Assembly (NCBI GenBank): GCA_026391525.1
Contig: JAPLEF010000181.1
Coordinates: 1 to 52,332 of the forward strand
Length of the DNA: 52,332 bases
From: Sphingobacteriales bacterium
GTDB lineage: Bacteria; Bacteroidota; Bacteroidia; Chitinophagales; Chitinophagaceae
Direction: 5' to 3'
Of the stretch, positions 43,262 through 52,153 are shown in pieces. The translations under genes and the position numbers were made by a program. Numbering within the stretch: position 1 is the first letter of the stretch; each line of letters starts with the position of its first letter. The notes under the pieces were generated by a model, which did not search any database, was not told the DNA's origin, and worked only from the letters and a program-made list of their open reading frames with translations.

Positions 43262-45061
43262 TTGACAGATATCATTCAATTATTGCCCGATAACATTGCT
43301 AATCAGATTGCAGCCGGAGAAGTGATTCAACGTCCTGCCAGTGCTGTAAAGGAATTGCTGGAAAATGCTGTGGATGCAGGCGCCGACGAAATCCGGCTGA
43401 TCATAACAGATGCCGGTAAACAATTGGTTAATGTTGTTGATAATGGCAAAGGGATGAGCGAAACCGATGCCCGTATGTCGTTTGAAAGGCATGCTACATC
43501 CAAGATCAGGAATATCGATGATCTTTTTCGCATCCGAACCATGGGTTTCCGGGGCGAGGCACTGGCCAGTATTGCAGCTGTTGCAGAAGTGGAGCTAAAA
43601 ACCAAGCGAAAGGAAGATGAAACCGGCACCTTATTGTTAATGGATAACAGCATTGTACGTGTACAGGAGCCTGTTGCTGCGCAGGATGGCACCAGCATCT
43701 CGATGAAAAACCTTTTCTTCAATGTACCTGCGCGCAGGAATTTTTTAAAAAGCAATGCTGCCGAACTGCGCCATATCATTGATGAGTTCATCCGGGTGGC
43801 GATGGCTTTCCCGGAATTGTTTTTTTCGATGCAATCGAATGGACAGGAAGTTTTTCACCTCGAAAAGGGTTCGCTCAAACAGCGCATTGTTCAAATTTTA
43901 GGCAATAATTATAGCGCCAAGCTGGTAAGTGTGCAGGAACAAACCGATTACCTGAATATTTCCGGCTTTGTTGGTAAACCTGAAACGGCCAAGAAAACAC
44001 GTGGCGATCAGTACCTGTTTGTAAACAACCGGTTCATCAAGAGCGCATATCTCAATCATGCAGTCATGAATGCTTTTAATGAGATGATTCCGCGCGACAG
44101 TTACCCGATGTATGCATTGTTTATTGATTTAGACCCTGCACAATTAGACATCAATGTACATCCAACCAAACAGGAAATTAAATTTGAAGATGAGAAGATT
44201 GTGTATGCATTTGTACAATCAGCCGTAAAGCATGCACTTGCTCAATTCAGTATCACTCCTACACTCGATTTTGAATTGGATGCAGGGATACAACAAATGG
44301 ATGCAGTAAGTAAACCTGTTTCGATACAGCAAAAGAATTCCGCCAGTTCGTCTACTTTATTCCAATCGTTTTCGCAAAAGCACCAGGCTCATTTCATAGA
44401 GAAAAGAAGCGATCTTAAACACTGGAAAGATATGTATGAGCCGGCAACAGTTCCTGATACTGCTATTCCGTCTTTGTTGCCTTTACCTGTTGAAACGCAT
44501 ACAGCCCTCCAGCAATTGCACCAGAGTTATATTGTGGTTCAAACCCAAACTGGATTAATGCTATTACATCAGCAGAATGCCCATGAAAGGATTTGGTACG
44601 AAAAATTGCAAGAGGCCATAAGTGGCAAGCCGATTGCCATACAACAAAGCCTTTTTCCTGTTTCAATCGAACTTTCTGTAGCAGATGCGGTGATGCTTGA
44701 AGAATTATTGCCCGACTTGAAAGTGTTGGGATACCAGATTGAACCTTTCGGAAAACAAGCCTTTGTGCTTCAGGGCATTCCGGCAGACCTCATCCAGGGC
44801 AATGAGAAATCAGCCCTCGAAAAGATTCTGGAGCAGTATAAGCATTTCACTAATGAGGTAAAATTCAGCCGCCGCGAGAAATTGCTGCGTACCCTTGCAC
44901 TTCAAAATGCTATCAAAGCCGGCACCATACTCAGTTTGAAAGAAATGCAAAGCCTTACCGATTCACTTTTTGAATGTGCCATTCCCAATACTACTCCCAA
45001 TGGCAAGCCAACCTACTTGGCATTCCAGAAAGAGGAATTAGATAAGATGTTTGGGAGATGA
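43262..45061 (+). CDS. mutL: DNA mismatch repair protein MutL, degenerate endonuclease motifs
   Basis: MutL couples mismatch recognition by MutS to strand removal. The 599-residue protein has a full GHKL ATPase: KELLENAVDAGADEIRL, VDNGKGMSETDA, TMGFRGEALASIAAVAEVEL and NVPARRNFLKSNAAEL, followed by the transducer domain (INVHPTKQEIKFEDEK). The C-terminal dimerisation domain is present, but the nuclease motifs are altered: the DQHAxxExxxxE position reads HQQNAHERIWYE, ACxxAIRAG reads LQNAIKAG, and the CPHGRPT position reads TPNGKPT. It may therefore lack endonuclease activity. The first codon is TTG at 43262; the upstream ATG (43255) is out of frame. Confidence 0.95.
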   Translation: MTDIIQLLPDNIANQIAAGEVIQRPASAVKELLENAVDAGADEIRLIITDAGKQLVNVVDNGKGMSETDARMSFERHATSKIRNIDDLFRIRTMGFRGEALASIAAVAEVELKTKRKEDETGTLLLMDNSIVRVQEPVAAQDGTSISMKNLFFNVPARRNFLKSNAAELRHIIDEFIRVAMAFPELFFSMQSNGQEVFHLEKGSLKQRIVQILGNNYSAKLVSVQEQTDYLNISGFVGKPETAKKTRGDQYLFVNNRFIKSAYLNHAVMNAFNEMIPRDSYPMYALFIDLDPAQLDINVHPTKQEIKFEDEKIVYAFVQSAVKHALAQFSITPTLDFELDAGIQQMDAVSKPVSIQQKNSASSSTLFQSFSQKHQAHFIEKRSDLKHWKDMYEPATVPDTAIPSLLPLPVETHTALQQLHQSYIVVQTQTGLMLLHQQNAHERIWYEKLQEAISGKPIAIQQSLFPVSIELSVADAVMLEELLPDLKVLGYQIEPFGKQAFVLQGIPADLIQGNEKSALEKILEQYKHFTNEVKFSRREKLLRTLALQNAIKAGTILSLKEMQSLTDSLFECAIPNTTPNGKPTYLAFQKEELDKMFGR

Positions 45062-45093
45062 AGATCAAGAAATATGCTTTTTGATTACCGGAA

Positions 45094-46221
45094 TTAATTT
45101 CGCTCCTGAACCCGCAGCCACCTTTCAGGGATTTCATTCCGGCTTGCTTTGAGGTAATCCTGATAACTGCAAGGGATGAACTTCTTATCGGGCATTTGCA
45201 TCCACCACCTGCTTGTTTTGCGGCTCTGCAAAAACATCGTATCGAGTTCTGCAAAGCTGATATGGAATTCATTGAAGCCTGAACGCTCTTCGAGTTTAAC
45301 TTCCTGTTTGCTCCGGCTCTTACCGTCAATAAAATACCAGATCATCTGTGAAATTTGTTTTGCGGTGAGTTCTTTCTGGTCGCTTTGAGGTTGATAGCCA
45401 TAGATGCCGAAGCTTTGCATCGATGGACTAAGCCCTGCATAACGGGTAAGCATACATGCTTCTTCACCGCTCAAGCCGTTCGGACTAATACTCCCAGCTG
45501 GTGCATCGCTATGGCGGATGGCGCTGATATCGAAACTTCCGAAATGGGCATTCCTGATTACGGGTTCCATTTCCTCAACATTCTCTTTCACTACACCAAC
45601 CCTGAAACAATCGAAACGCAGTTTATCCATGGTTTCGAGTAAACGGGGATGAACAAAATAGCTTTGAAAGCCGATATGGTTGTAGTGCCTGATCATGTTG
45701 GGTTCGCTGGTAAGCATATCGAGCAGGAAATTCTCACTGCGAAGGGTACTGTCGCCACGAAGGTCGATCATGGCATCAATACAGGTGCATTCAACAATCT
45801 TTTTAAGGTCTTTGTACACCAGATATTGTGCGGTAGTGATATCGTGAGATCCACCCAGGATGATGGCAGTTTTGCCCTGCCCGATAATTTCGGCAAGTAC
45901 TGTTTTTAGTGCCGCATAGCTGTCGTTGATGCTGGCGCCTGTTTTGATATTACCCCAATCGGCGATTTTGGTATCGGTATGCCAGTAATGCAACTGGTAA
46001 AGTTGTTTTCTTATCTTATCGGGAGCGTAACTGTCGCCGGTTTGGGTGCCACTTCCGCGGGTTTCGCCGATACCTACTATTACAATGTCGGTTTCGCTGA
46101 TATCGGGTATTTCAGTTTCAAAAATGGCGATATGTTTGGCCAGTTGCCCATCGGTAAAGCCATTATCGTCGTTAATTTCCTGGATCTTGATTGGGGATAA
46201 GAAATCATGAAGGTCTTGCAT
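45094..46221 (-). CDS. arginase-fold ureohydrolase-family protein (formimidoylglutamase-like), altered metal site
   Basis: A 375-residue protein of the arginase/agmatinase/formimidoylglutamase fold. GGSHD at residues 123-127 supplies the first His ligand. The DAHxD motif reads DAMID at 149-153, so the His is Met151. The SxDxD motif reads SFDIS at 229-233, so the second Asp is Ser233. AIILGGSHDITTAQYL and AIRHSDAPAG otherwise fit the family. With about two of six manganese ligands replaced, it may bind one metal, act on another substrate, or be non-catalytic. Related Bacteroidota proteins are often annotated formimidoylglutamase. It converges on mutL at 32 bp and is divergent from korA. Confidence 0.75.
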   Translation of the reverse strand: MQDLHDFLSPIKIQEINDDNGFTDGQLAKHIAIFETEIPDISETDIVIVGIGETRGSGTQTGDSYAPDKIRKQLYQLHYWHTDTKIADWGNIKTGASINDSYAALKTVLAEIIGQGKTAIILGGSHDITTAQYLVYKDLKKIVECTCIDAMIDLRGDSTLRSENFLLDMLTSEPNMIRHYNHIGFQSYFVHPRLLETMDKLRFDCFRVGVVKENVEEMEPVIRNAHFGSFDISAIRHSDAPAGSISPNGLSGEEACMLTRYAGLSPSMQSFGIYGYQPQSDQKELTAKQISQMIWYFIDGKSRSKQEVKLEERSGFNEFHISFAELDTMFLQSRKTSRWWMQMPDKKFIPCSYQDYLKASRNEIPERWLRVQERN

Positions 46222-46273
46222 GAAAAAACTTTGCGCAAACCTAATTCTTTCACCCCATATCCGTTAATAAGGG

Positions 46274-46302
46274 TTGAAAATTTTCCTGTTATTCTATACT
46301 TG
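46274..46302 (+). promoter_or_regulatory. candidate promoter for korA
   Basis: TTG at 46274-46276 and TATACTTG at 46295-46302 are 18 bp apart; the -7 differs at one base from TAnnTTTG. A second match, TAAATTTG at 46346-46353, is too close to the ATG (46362) to give a normal leader. Confidence 0.45.
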
Positions 46303-46323
46303 CAATCATGTAACTTAGCGATA

Positions 46324-46342
46324 TCCGGAATGTATTTCCGGA
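46324..46342 (+). promoter_or_regulatory. leader hairpin upstream of korA
   Basis: TCCGGAA (46324-46330) and TTCCGGA (46336-46342) form a perfect 7-bp stem over a five-base loop, ending 19 bp before the ATG and just ahead of a GGAG at 46353-46356. It could modulate initiation; no known riboswitch is recognised. Confidence 0.45.
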
Positions 46343-46361
46343 AATTAAATTTGGAGAACCT

Positions 46362-48209
46362 ATGGCAGAAAATCAAGAACTTCTACTTCAGGATGTAGTG
46401 ATCAAATTTGCAGGCGATAGCGGCGATGGCATGCAGCTCACCGGTAGCCAGTTTACCAACAATACGGCACTTTTGGGAATCGACCTGGCCACTTTCCCCG
46501 ATTTTCCTGCTGAGATCAGGGCCCCTATCGGTACTTTGCCGGGTGTCAGCGGCTATCAGCTGAGGTTCAGCAGCGATGCGATATTTACGCCTGGTGATGA
46601 ATGTGATGTATTGGTGGCTATGAATGCAGCGGCTTTAAAAGTGAACCTAAGCGCATTGAAGAAAGGAGGGAAAATCATTGTCAATGAAGATGGGTTCGAT
46701 GCTAAGAACCTTCGTCTCGCCAATTATCCTGAAGGAGTGAATCCCCTGGAAGATGGCAGCCTTGGCAACTACGAAGTGATCAGGATGGATGTAACCAAGA
46801 TGACCCGCGAAGCGCTGAAAGATTTCACGATGGGCACGAAGGAGAAAGACCGGGCAAAAAACATGTTCGTACTCGGCTTCCTTTACTGGATGTACAGCCG
46901 CGATATGGATAATACGTTATCCTTTCTAAAAGAGAAGTTTTCGAAGAAGCCGGATATCCTGGAAAGCAACATCAAAGTTTTACAGGCAGGATACAATTAC
47001 GCAGATACAACAGAAACATTTAGTACACGCTACACCGTTAGTAAGGCTAAGATGGAGCCAGGAACTTACCGTTCCATCATGGGCAACCAGGCATTGGCGT
47101 ATGGATTGATCGCCGCTTCGCAGCAAAGCGGTTTGCCTTTGTTTCTCGGCAGTTATCCGATAACACCAGCTTCCGATATCCTTCATGAACTGAGCAGGTA
47201 CAAAACATTCGGCATCAAAACTTTTCAGGCAGAAGATGAAATTGCAGCCATCACTTCTGCCATTGGCGCCAGTTATGGCGGATCTCTTGGAGTAACTACC
47301 ACATCCGGACCTGGTATGGCACTTAAAGCGGAAGCCATGGGTTTGGCGGTTATGCTGGAGATTCCTTTGATAATTTGTAATATCCAGCGTGGCGGCCCCA
47401 GTACCGGCCTTCCTACCAAAACCGAACAGAGCGATCTGCTTCAGGCCTATTATGGCCGCAACGGAGAATGTCCGATGCCTGTTATCGCCTCTTCCACACC
47501 AAGTGATTGTTTTGATGTGGCCTATGAAGCTGTACGCATTTCTGTTCAGCATATGACGCCGGTAATTTTATTGAGTGATGGATATATTGCCAATGGTGCA
47601 GAGCCCTGGAAATTTCCTCAAACAGCAGATCTAAAACCTATTGAAGTGCATTTCAAGAAAGCGCTTGATGAAGGGGAAGAGAAGTATCAGCCCTATAGCC
47701 GCGATGAAAAATTAGCGAGGCCATGGGTGATACCCGGTACTAAAGGTTTTGAACACCGTATCGGTGGATTAGAAAAGGAGCATATTACCGGCAATATCAG
47801 TTATGAAGCAGACAACCATCAATTCATGGTGAAACTGCGGCAGGAGAAGGTAGACAGGATTGCAAAGTACATACCGGAACAGCAATTAGACAGTGGCCCT
47901 TCAGAGGGGAAAGTATTGCTGATTGGATGGGGCAGCACATACGGTGCCATTAAAAGCGCTTGTTTAACCTTGCAACAGGAAGGACATGCCGTTTCGCATG
48001 CGCATATCCGTTATGTTCGTCCATTGCCGTCAAACCTTGGTGATTTATTGAAAAAATTCGACAAAGTACTGGTGCCTGAAATCAATAATGGACAACTGAT
48101 ACGTATCCTCCGTGATGAATATCTGGTGGATGCAAAACCTTACAATAAAATTACAGGGCAGCCGATCACTAAAGGTGAACTGATTGTAGCCATCAAGGCA
48201 ATGTTGTAA
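46362..48209 (+). CDS. korA: 2-oxoacid:acceptor (2-oxoglutarate ferredoxin) oxidoreductase, fused gamma-alpha subunit
   Basis: A 615-residue subunit of a thiamine-dependent 2-oxoacid:ferredoxin oxidoreductase. Residues about 10-190 are the gamma domain (IKFAGDSGDGMQLTGSQFTN, PDFPAEIRAPIGTLPGVSGY). Residues about 230-600 are the alpha/pyrimidine domain, with MGNQALAYGLIAASQQSGLP, YPITPASDILHELSRYK, TTTSGPGMALKAEAMGLAV and QRGGPSTGLPTKTEQSDL, which fit KorA and VorA families. The beta subunit with the TPP site is not immediately downstream, where a terminator stands instead. The assignment to 2-oxoglutarate is by similarity of motifs; another oxoacid is possible. Confidence 0.9.
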   Translation: MAENQELLLQDVVIKFAGDSGDGMQLTGSQFTNNTALLGIDLATFPDFPAEIRAPIGTLPGVSGYQLRFSSDAIFTPGDECDVLVAMNAAALKVNLSALKKGGKIIVNEDGFDAKNLRLANYPEGVNPLEDGSLGNYEVIRMDVTKMTREALKDFTMGTKEKDRAKNMFVLGFLYWMYSRDMDNTLSFLKEKFSKKPDILESNIKVLQAGYNYADTTETFSTRYTVSKAKMEPGTYRSIMGNQALAYGLIAASQQSGLPLFLGSYPITPASDILHELSRYKTFGIKTFQAEDEIAAITSAIGASYGGSLGVTTTSGPGMALKAEAMGLAVMLEIPLIICNIQRGGPSTGLPTKTEQSDLLQAYYGRNGECPMPVIASSTPSDCFDVAYEAVRISVQHMTPVILLSDGYIANGAEPWKFPQTADLKPIEVHFKKALDEGEEKYQPYSRDEKLARPWVIPGTKGFEHRIGGLEKEHITGNISYEADNHQFMVKLRQEKVDRIAKYIPEQQLDSGPSEGKVLLIGWGSTYGAIKSACLTLQQEGHAVSHAHIRYVRPLPSNLGDLLKKFDKVLVPEINNGQLIRILRDEYLVDAKPYNKITGQPITKGELIVAIKAML

Positions 48210-48230
48210 TAATGGGATCTTCAAAAAATA

Positions 48231-48257
48231 AAAAACCACTTATAAGAAGTGGTTTTT
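48231..48257. terminator. bidirectional rho-independent terminator
   Basis: AAAAACCACTT and AAGTGGTTTTT form a perfect 11-bp stem over ATAAG. It lies 21 bp after korA and 22 bp from the stop of the convergent barrel gene, so it serves both. Confidence 0.85.
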
Positions 48258-48279
48258 ATGATTGATCATTTGATTAGGT

Positions 48280-49212
48280 TTAACGTACCCTTTCCCTTCC
48301 GATTGCAAGTCCGATTTTTAAATTGAAAGAAAAGAAACCATCCTTTTCTGCCGGGCTGCCACGTTTGCTACCGATGCCTGTTAACGGTTCAAGCTGGCGG
48401 TCGTGCAGCAACAAGGCATTATTCAATCTCGAACCGGTGAGTCCGTTGCTGGCAAATAAAGCCGGATCAATATAATTGGTACTTACATCATCTAAATAAT
48501 CGGTATTCAGGATGCGATATACAAATTCACCACGAAGGTTTATAAGGGAAGAGAGTTCATATTTCAAGCCAACTCCTAATGGAAAATTCACTTGTTTGAG
48601 TTTGTATGGCTTTCGGTCGGGGTATTCCTTAAAACCTTGTCCCTCGGTGCTGAGTGGTTGTAAATCTACCAGCCTGCCATTGATATTGGCTTGCGGATTG
48701 AAGGAGAAATAACCTACTCCGGCTAAAAAATACGGTGAAAAATTTGGAGGTGATTCATCCCTGCTCTCCCAGTCGATAAAAAGGAAAAGCGGATGCAATT
48801 CTGTAATTAAAGAAAACTCGCTTATAGTGCTTTGGAAATTCAGGTTACGATTATAACGTGCTTTGGCAATATCACCTGCCGGCACACTTTCAAGCACTTT
48901 ATCATCAGCCGAAACTTTTCCAAATGCAGCTTCTAGCCTCAGGCCTATAGCATATTTATACAATGCGCTGAAGTAAACACCGCCTGCAAGATTGTTATTT
49001 CCAAAATTGAGGTCTTTGATGAACCTTTTGCCAATACCTTTTTTACCACCAAGGTCTGTTAAACAGTTCATGAAACCGATTGATCCTCCCAGTTCAAACT
49101 GAACAGGCTTATCATAGTAACTATCATTGTAGAAATAGTATTGGGCGCTTGCATTTAGCGACAAGCCTGAGAACAATATCACAAGGCTAAGTCCGCAAAT
49201 CAGTCTTTTCAT
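48280..49212 (-). CDS. outer-membrane beta-barrel protein (DUF6089-like)
   Basis: A 310-residue exported protein with a signal peptide at about residues 1-23 (LICGLSLVILFSGLSLNASAQ). It resembles the DUF6089 family of Bacteroidota: the start VQFELGGSIGFMNCLTDLGGKK, then GVYFSALYKYAIGLRLEAAF, SEFSLITELHPLFLFI, and SPYFLAGVGYFSFNPQA, all strand-like barrel segments. The end FSFNLKIGLAIGRERVR lacks a final aromatic residue. The frame opens at 49284, but ATG 49212 places the signal peptide at the N-terminus. The role is unknown. Confidence 0.82.
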   Translation of the reverse strand: MKRLICGLSLVILFSGLSLNASAQYYFYNDSYYDKPVQFELGGSIGFMNCLTDLGGKKGIGKRFIKDLNFGNNNLAGGVYFSALYKYAIGLRLEAAFGKVSADDKVLESVPAGDIAKARYNRNLNFQSTISEFSLITELHPLFLFIDWESRDESPPNFSPYFLAGVGYFSFNPQANINGRLVDLQPLSTEGQGFKEYPDRKPYKLKQVNFPLGVGLKYELSSLINLRGEFVYRILNTDYLDDVSTNYIDPALFASNGLTGSRLNNALLLHDRQLEPLTGIGSKRGSPAEKDGFFSFNLKIGLAIGRERVR

Positions 49213-49290
49213 TAAATCGTCCTTTAAAAATTCGTTAAATGGGGGTATTTCTATTTTACTACAAATTAAACGTTTTTTTACCAAAAATAT

Positions 49291-49935
49291 TTAGCTCTTA
49301 ACATTATTCTTATAAAATTTACAAGCTTCCTTCAATCCACAGGACGTGCATCTGGGGCTGCGCGCGGTACAAACATACCTCCCGTGTAGGATCAGCCAAT
49401 GATGGGCACGGTAAATCAGGGCCTTTGGAAAGTTTTTAATGAGTTGTTTTTCAGCCGATAAGGGCGTCTTTGCGGCTGAGGTTAGCCCGATCCTGGCACT
49501 TACTCTAAACACATGCGTATCCACTGCCATATTGGGTTGGCCATCGATTACCGAAGTGATTACATTGGCTGTTTTTCTTCCTACACCGGGTAAAGTAACC
49601 AGTTCATCCACCGTCATCGGAACCACCGAATTAAAATCTTCTACCAACTTTCGGGCCATACCCATTAGATGTTTGGTTTTGTTATTAGGATAGGAAATAC
49701 TGCGGATCAGTTGAAAAATCTCCTCATAATTGCCGGCAGCCAGTTCTTTTGGGCCGGGATATTTGATAAATATGGAAGGTGTAGTGAGGTTGACCCTTTT
49801 GTCGGTACACTGAGCCGAAAGTATCACAGCAACCAGCAACTGAAAGGGGTTATCGTAGATCAACTCTGTTTCTGCATCGGGTGCATTTTTTTCAAAGTAG
49901 TTGATAACCAGTTGATATCGTTCATTTTTTGTCAT
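49291..49935 (-). CDS. nth: endonuclease III (DNA glycosylase/AP lyase)
   Basis: Nth removes oxidised pyrimidines and cleaves at abasic sites. The 214-residue protein has the helix-hairpin-helix with the catalytic Lys (LVTLPGVGRKTANVITSV near residues 112-129), the catalytic Asp in MAVDTHVFRVSARIG, and the C-terminal 4Fe-4S site CTARSPRCTSCGLKEAC with normal C-x6-C-x2-C-x5-C spacing. A terminator-like hairpin stands directly upstream of its ATG, with the T-run touching the start codon on the minus strand. No separate promoter is obvious. Confidence 0.97.
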   Translation of the reverse strand: MTKNERYQLVINYFEKNAPDAETELIYDNPFQLLVAVILSAQCTDKRVNLTTPSIFIKYPGPKELAAGNYEEIFQLIRSISYPNNKTKHLMGMARKLVEDFNSVVPMTVDELVTLPGVGRKTANVITSVIDGQPNMAVDTHVFRVSARIGLTSAAKTPLSAEKQLIKNFPKALIYRAHHWLILHGRYVCTARSPRCTSCGLKEACKFYKNNVKS

Positions 49936-49942
49936 AAAAAAA

Positions 49943-49963
49943 CCCGTTTCGGAAGAAAACGGG
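49943..49963 (-). terminator. terminator-like hairpin just upstream of the nth start
   Basis: CCCGTTT and AAACGGG form a 7-bp stem; on the minus strand a seven-T run (49936-49942) follows it and abuts the nth ATG. It likely ends transcripts from the small gene at 49987-50226 or acts as an attenuator for nth. Confidence 0.7.
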
Positions 49964-49986
49964 AAAATAGGCTTAAGCTATTACAT

Positions 49987-50226
49987 TTATGCCGATTCCG
50001 TCCATTCTTCAACCGTTTTTTCCGCATAGTTGAGAATGAAATCAACAGATTGTTGACGGGGCGAATAACTGATTTCGTTCAAATGTTGTTGCGTAGAACT
50101 CAGTAAAGAGAGTTTCTCTCGCAAACTCCAGTCGGAGGAAAGTGCAGCTGTGATAGCAGCAGTTTGTTCAGGGGAAGTTTCCTTGTAAAGGAATAGCAAT
50201 AGCTCTTCCGTAGTAAAACTAGGCAT
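49987..50226 (-). CDS. small helical conserved-looking protein, 79 residues
   Basis: I do not recognise a named family. The sequence MPSFTTEELLLFLYKETSPE continues with QTAAITAALSSDWSLREKL, QQHLNEISYSPRQQSVDFI, LNYAEKTVEEW. It reads as amphipathic helices without a signal peptide, membrane segment or cysteines, and its opening resembles anti-sigma N-terminal domains (helical, ending in LREK). I recall similar small proteins in Chitinophagaceae. The ATG at 50226 is preferred to the TTG at 50232. It stands between ftsB/divIC and nth on the same strand, followed by its own terminator-like hairpin. Confidence 0.65.
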   Translation of the reverse strand: MPSFTTEELLLFLYKETSPEQTAAITAALSSDWSLREKLSLLSSTQQHLNEISYSPRQQSVDFILNYAEKTVEEWTESA

Positions 50227-50325
50227 AGGCAAGTTTCGGTGCTTTAGAATTAAAAAATATATCCTTATCCGTATCTATTAACGGTGGTTTTACTGTTTTA
50301 TTGTCTTCAGACCATAGCTCCCTTA

Positions 50326-50616
50326 TTATGGCACCAGGTATAAATCCTCATTCTCTTTCTTCATCTGGTATTTTTCCCTGGCATACTTCTCAATAGTTTG
50401 GGCACTTGTTTTTAACAAATTGAGTTCGGTGCGGGTTTCCGCAATTTGCTTATTGAGATGGGTTTCACTTTTATGCAATTCGCGTAATTTTTGCTTGCGT
50501 TCTGCAATAAGCCCCCAGTCTTTGGGATCAAAAAAAAACATCCATACCAAAAAAAACGCCCCTACAATAAAATACTTGTTTTTGAGGATTGCATACAATC
50601 CTTCCATTTTTTTCAT
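50326..50616 (-). CDS. septum formation initiator (FtsB/DivIC family)
   Basis: A 96-residue bitopic membrane protein of the divisome. A membrane helix near residues 14-30 (KYFIVGAFFLVWMFFFDP) is followed by a periplasmic coiled coil (LRELHKSETHLNKQIAETRT) and the conserved tail EKYAREKYQMKKENEDLYLVP that defines the family. It lies 90 bp downstream of eno, a neighbourhood shared with many bacteria in which the eno-ftsB pair is kept. ATG 50616 is used; ATG 50607 is an alternative. Confidence 0.93.
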   Translation of the reverse strand: MKKMEGLYAILKNKYFIVGAFFLVWMFFFDPKDWGLIAERKQKLRELHKSETHLNKQIAETRTELNLLKTSAQTIEKYAREKYQMKKENEDLYLVP

Positions 50617-50655
50617 AGTTGAACTATTAAGCTAATATAGTACTTTATGAGTTAC

Positions 50656-50697
50656 AAGCCATCTTTTGCCTTACTGATTTATCAGGTTTAATGGCTT
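50656..50697 (-). promoter_or_regulatory. nested hairpin in the eno-ftsB intercistronic gap
   Basis: AAGCCAT (50656-50662) and ATGGCTT (50691-50697) form an outer 7-bp stem around an inner 5-bp stem CTGAT/ATCAG (50674-50685). There is no long T-run on the minus strand, so it is not an evident terminator. It may protect the eno mRNA 3' end or set the eno/ftsB ratio. Confidence 0.45.
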
Positions 50698-50706
50698 AAC
50701 TGCTGT

Positions 50707-52071
<1,365 letters not shown>

Positions 52072-52153
52072 TTATCATTATAAGGTATCGGGGAAGAATA
52101 GGGTAGTTGATATCGGAACTGACACAATTATATTTCCGTATTAATGATTTGTA

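Noticed and set aside
45062-45093. Terminator between mutL and the arginase-fold gene
   Set aside because: Only a weak imperfect inverted repeat (ATCAA/TTGAT with mismatches) is visible; not strong enough to list.
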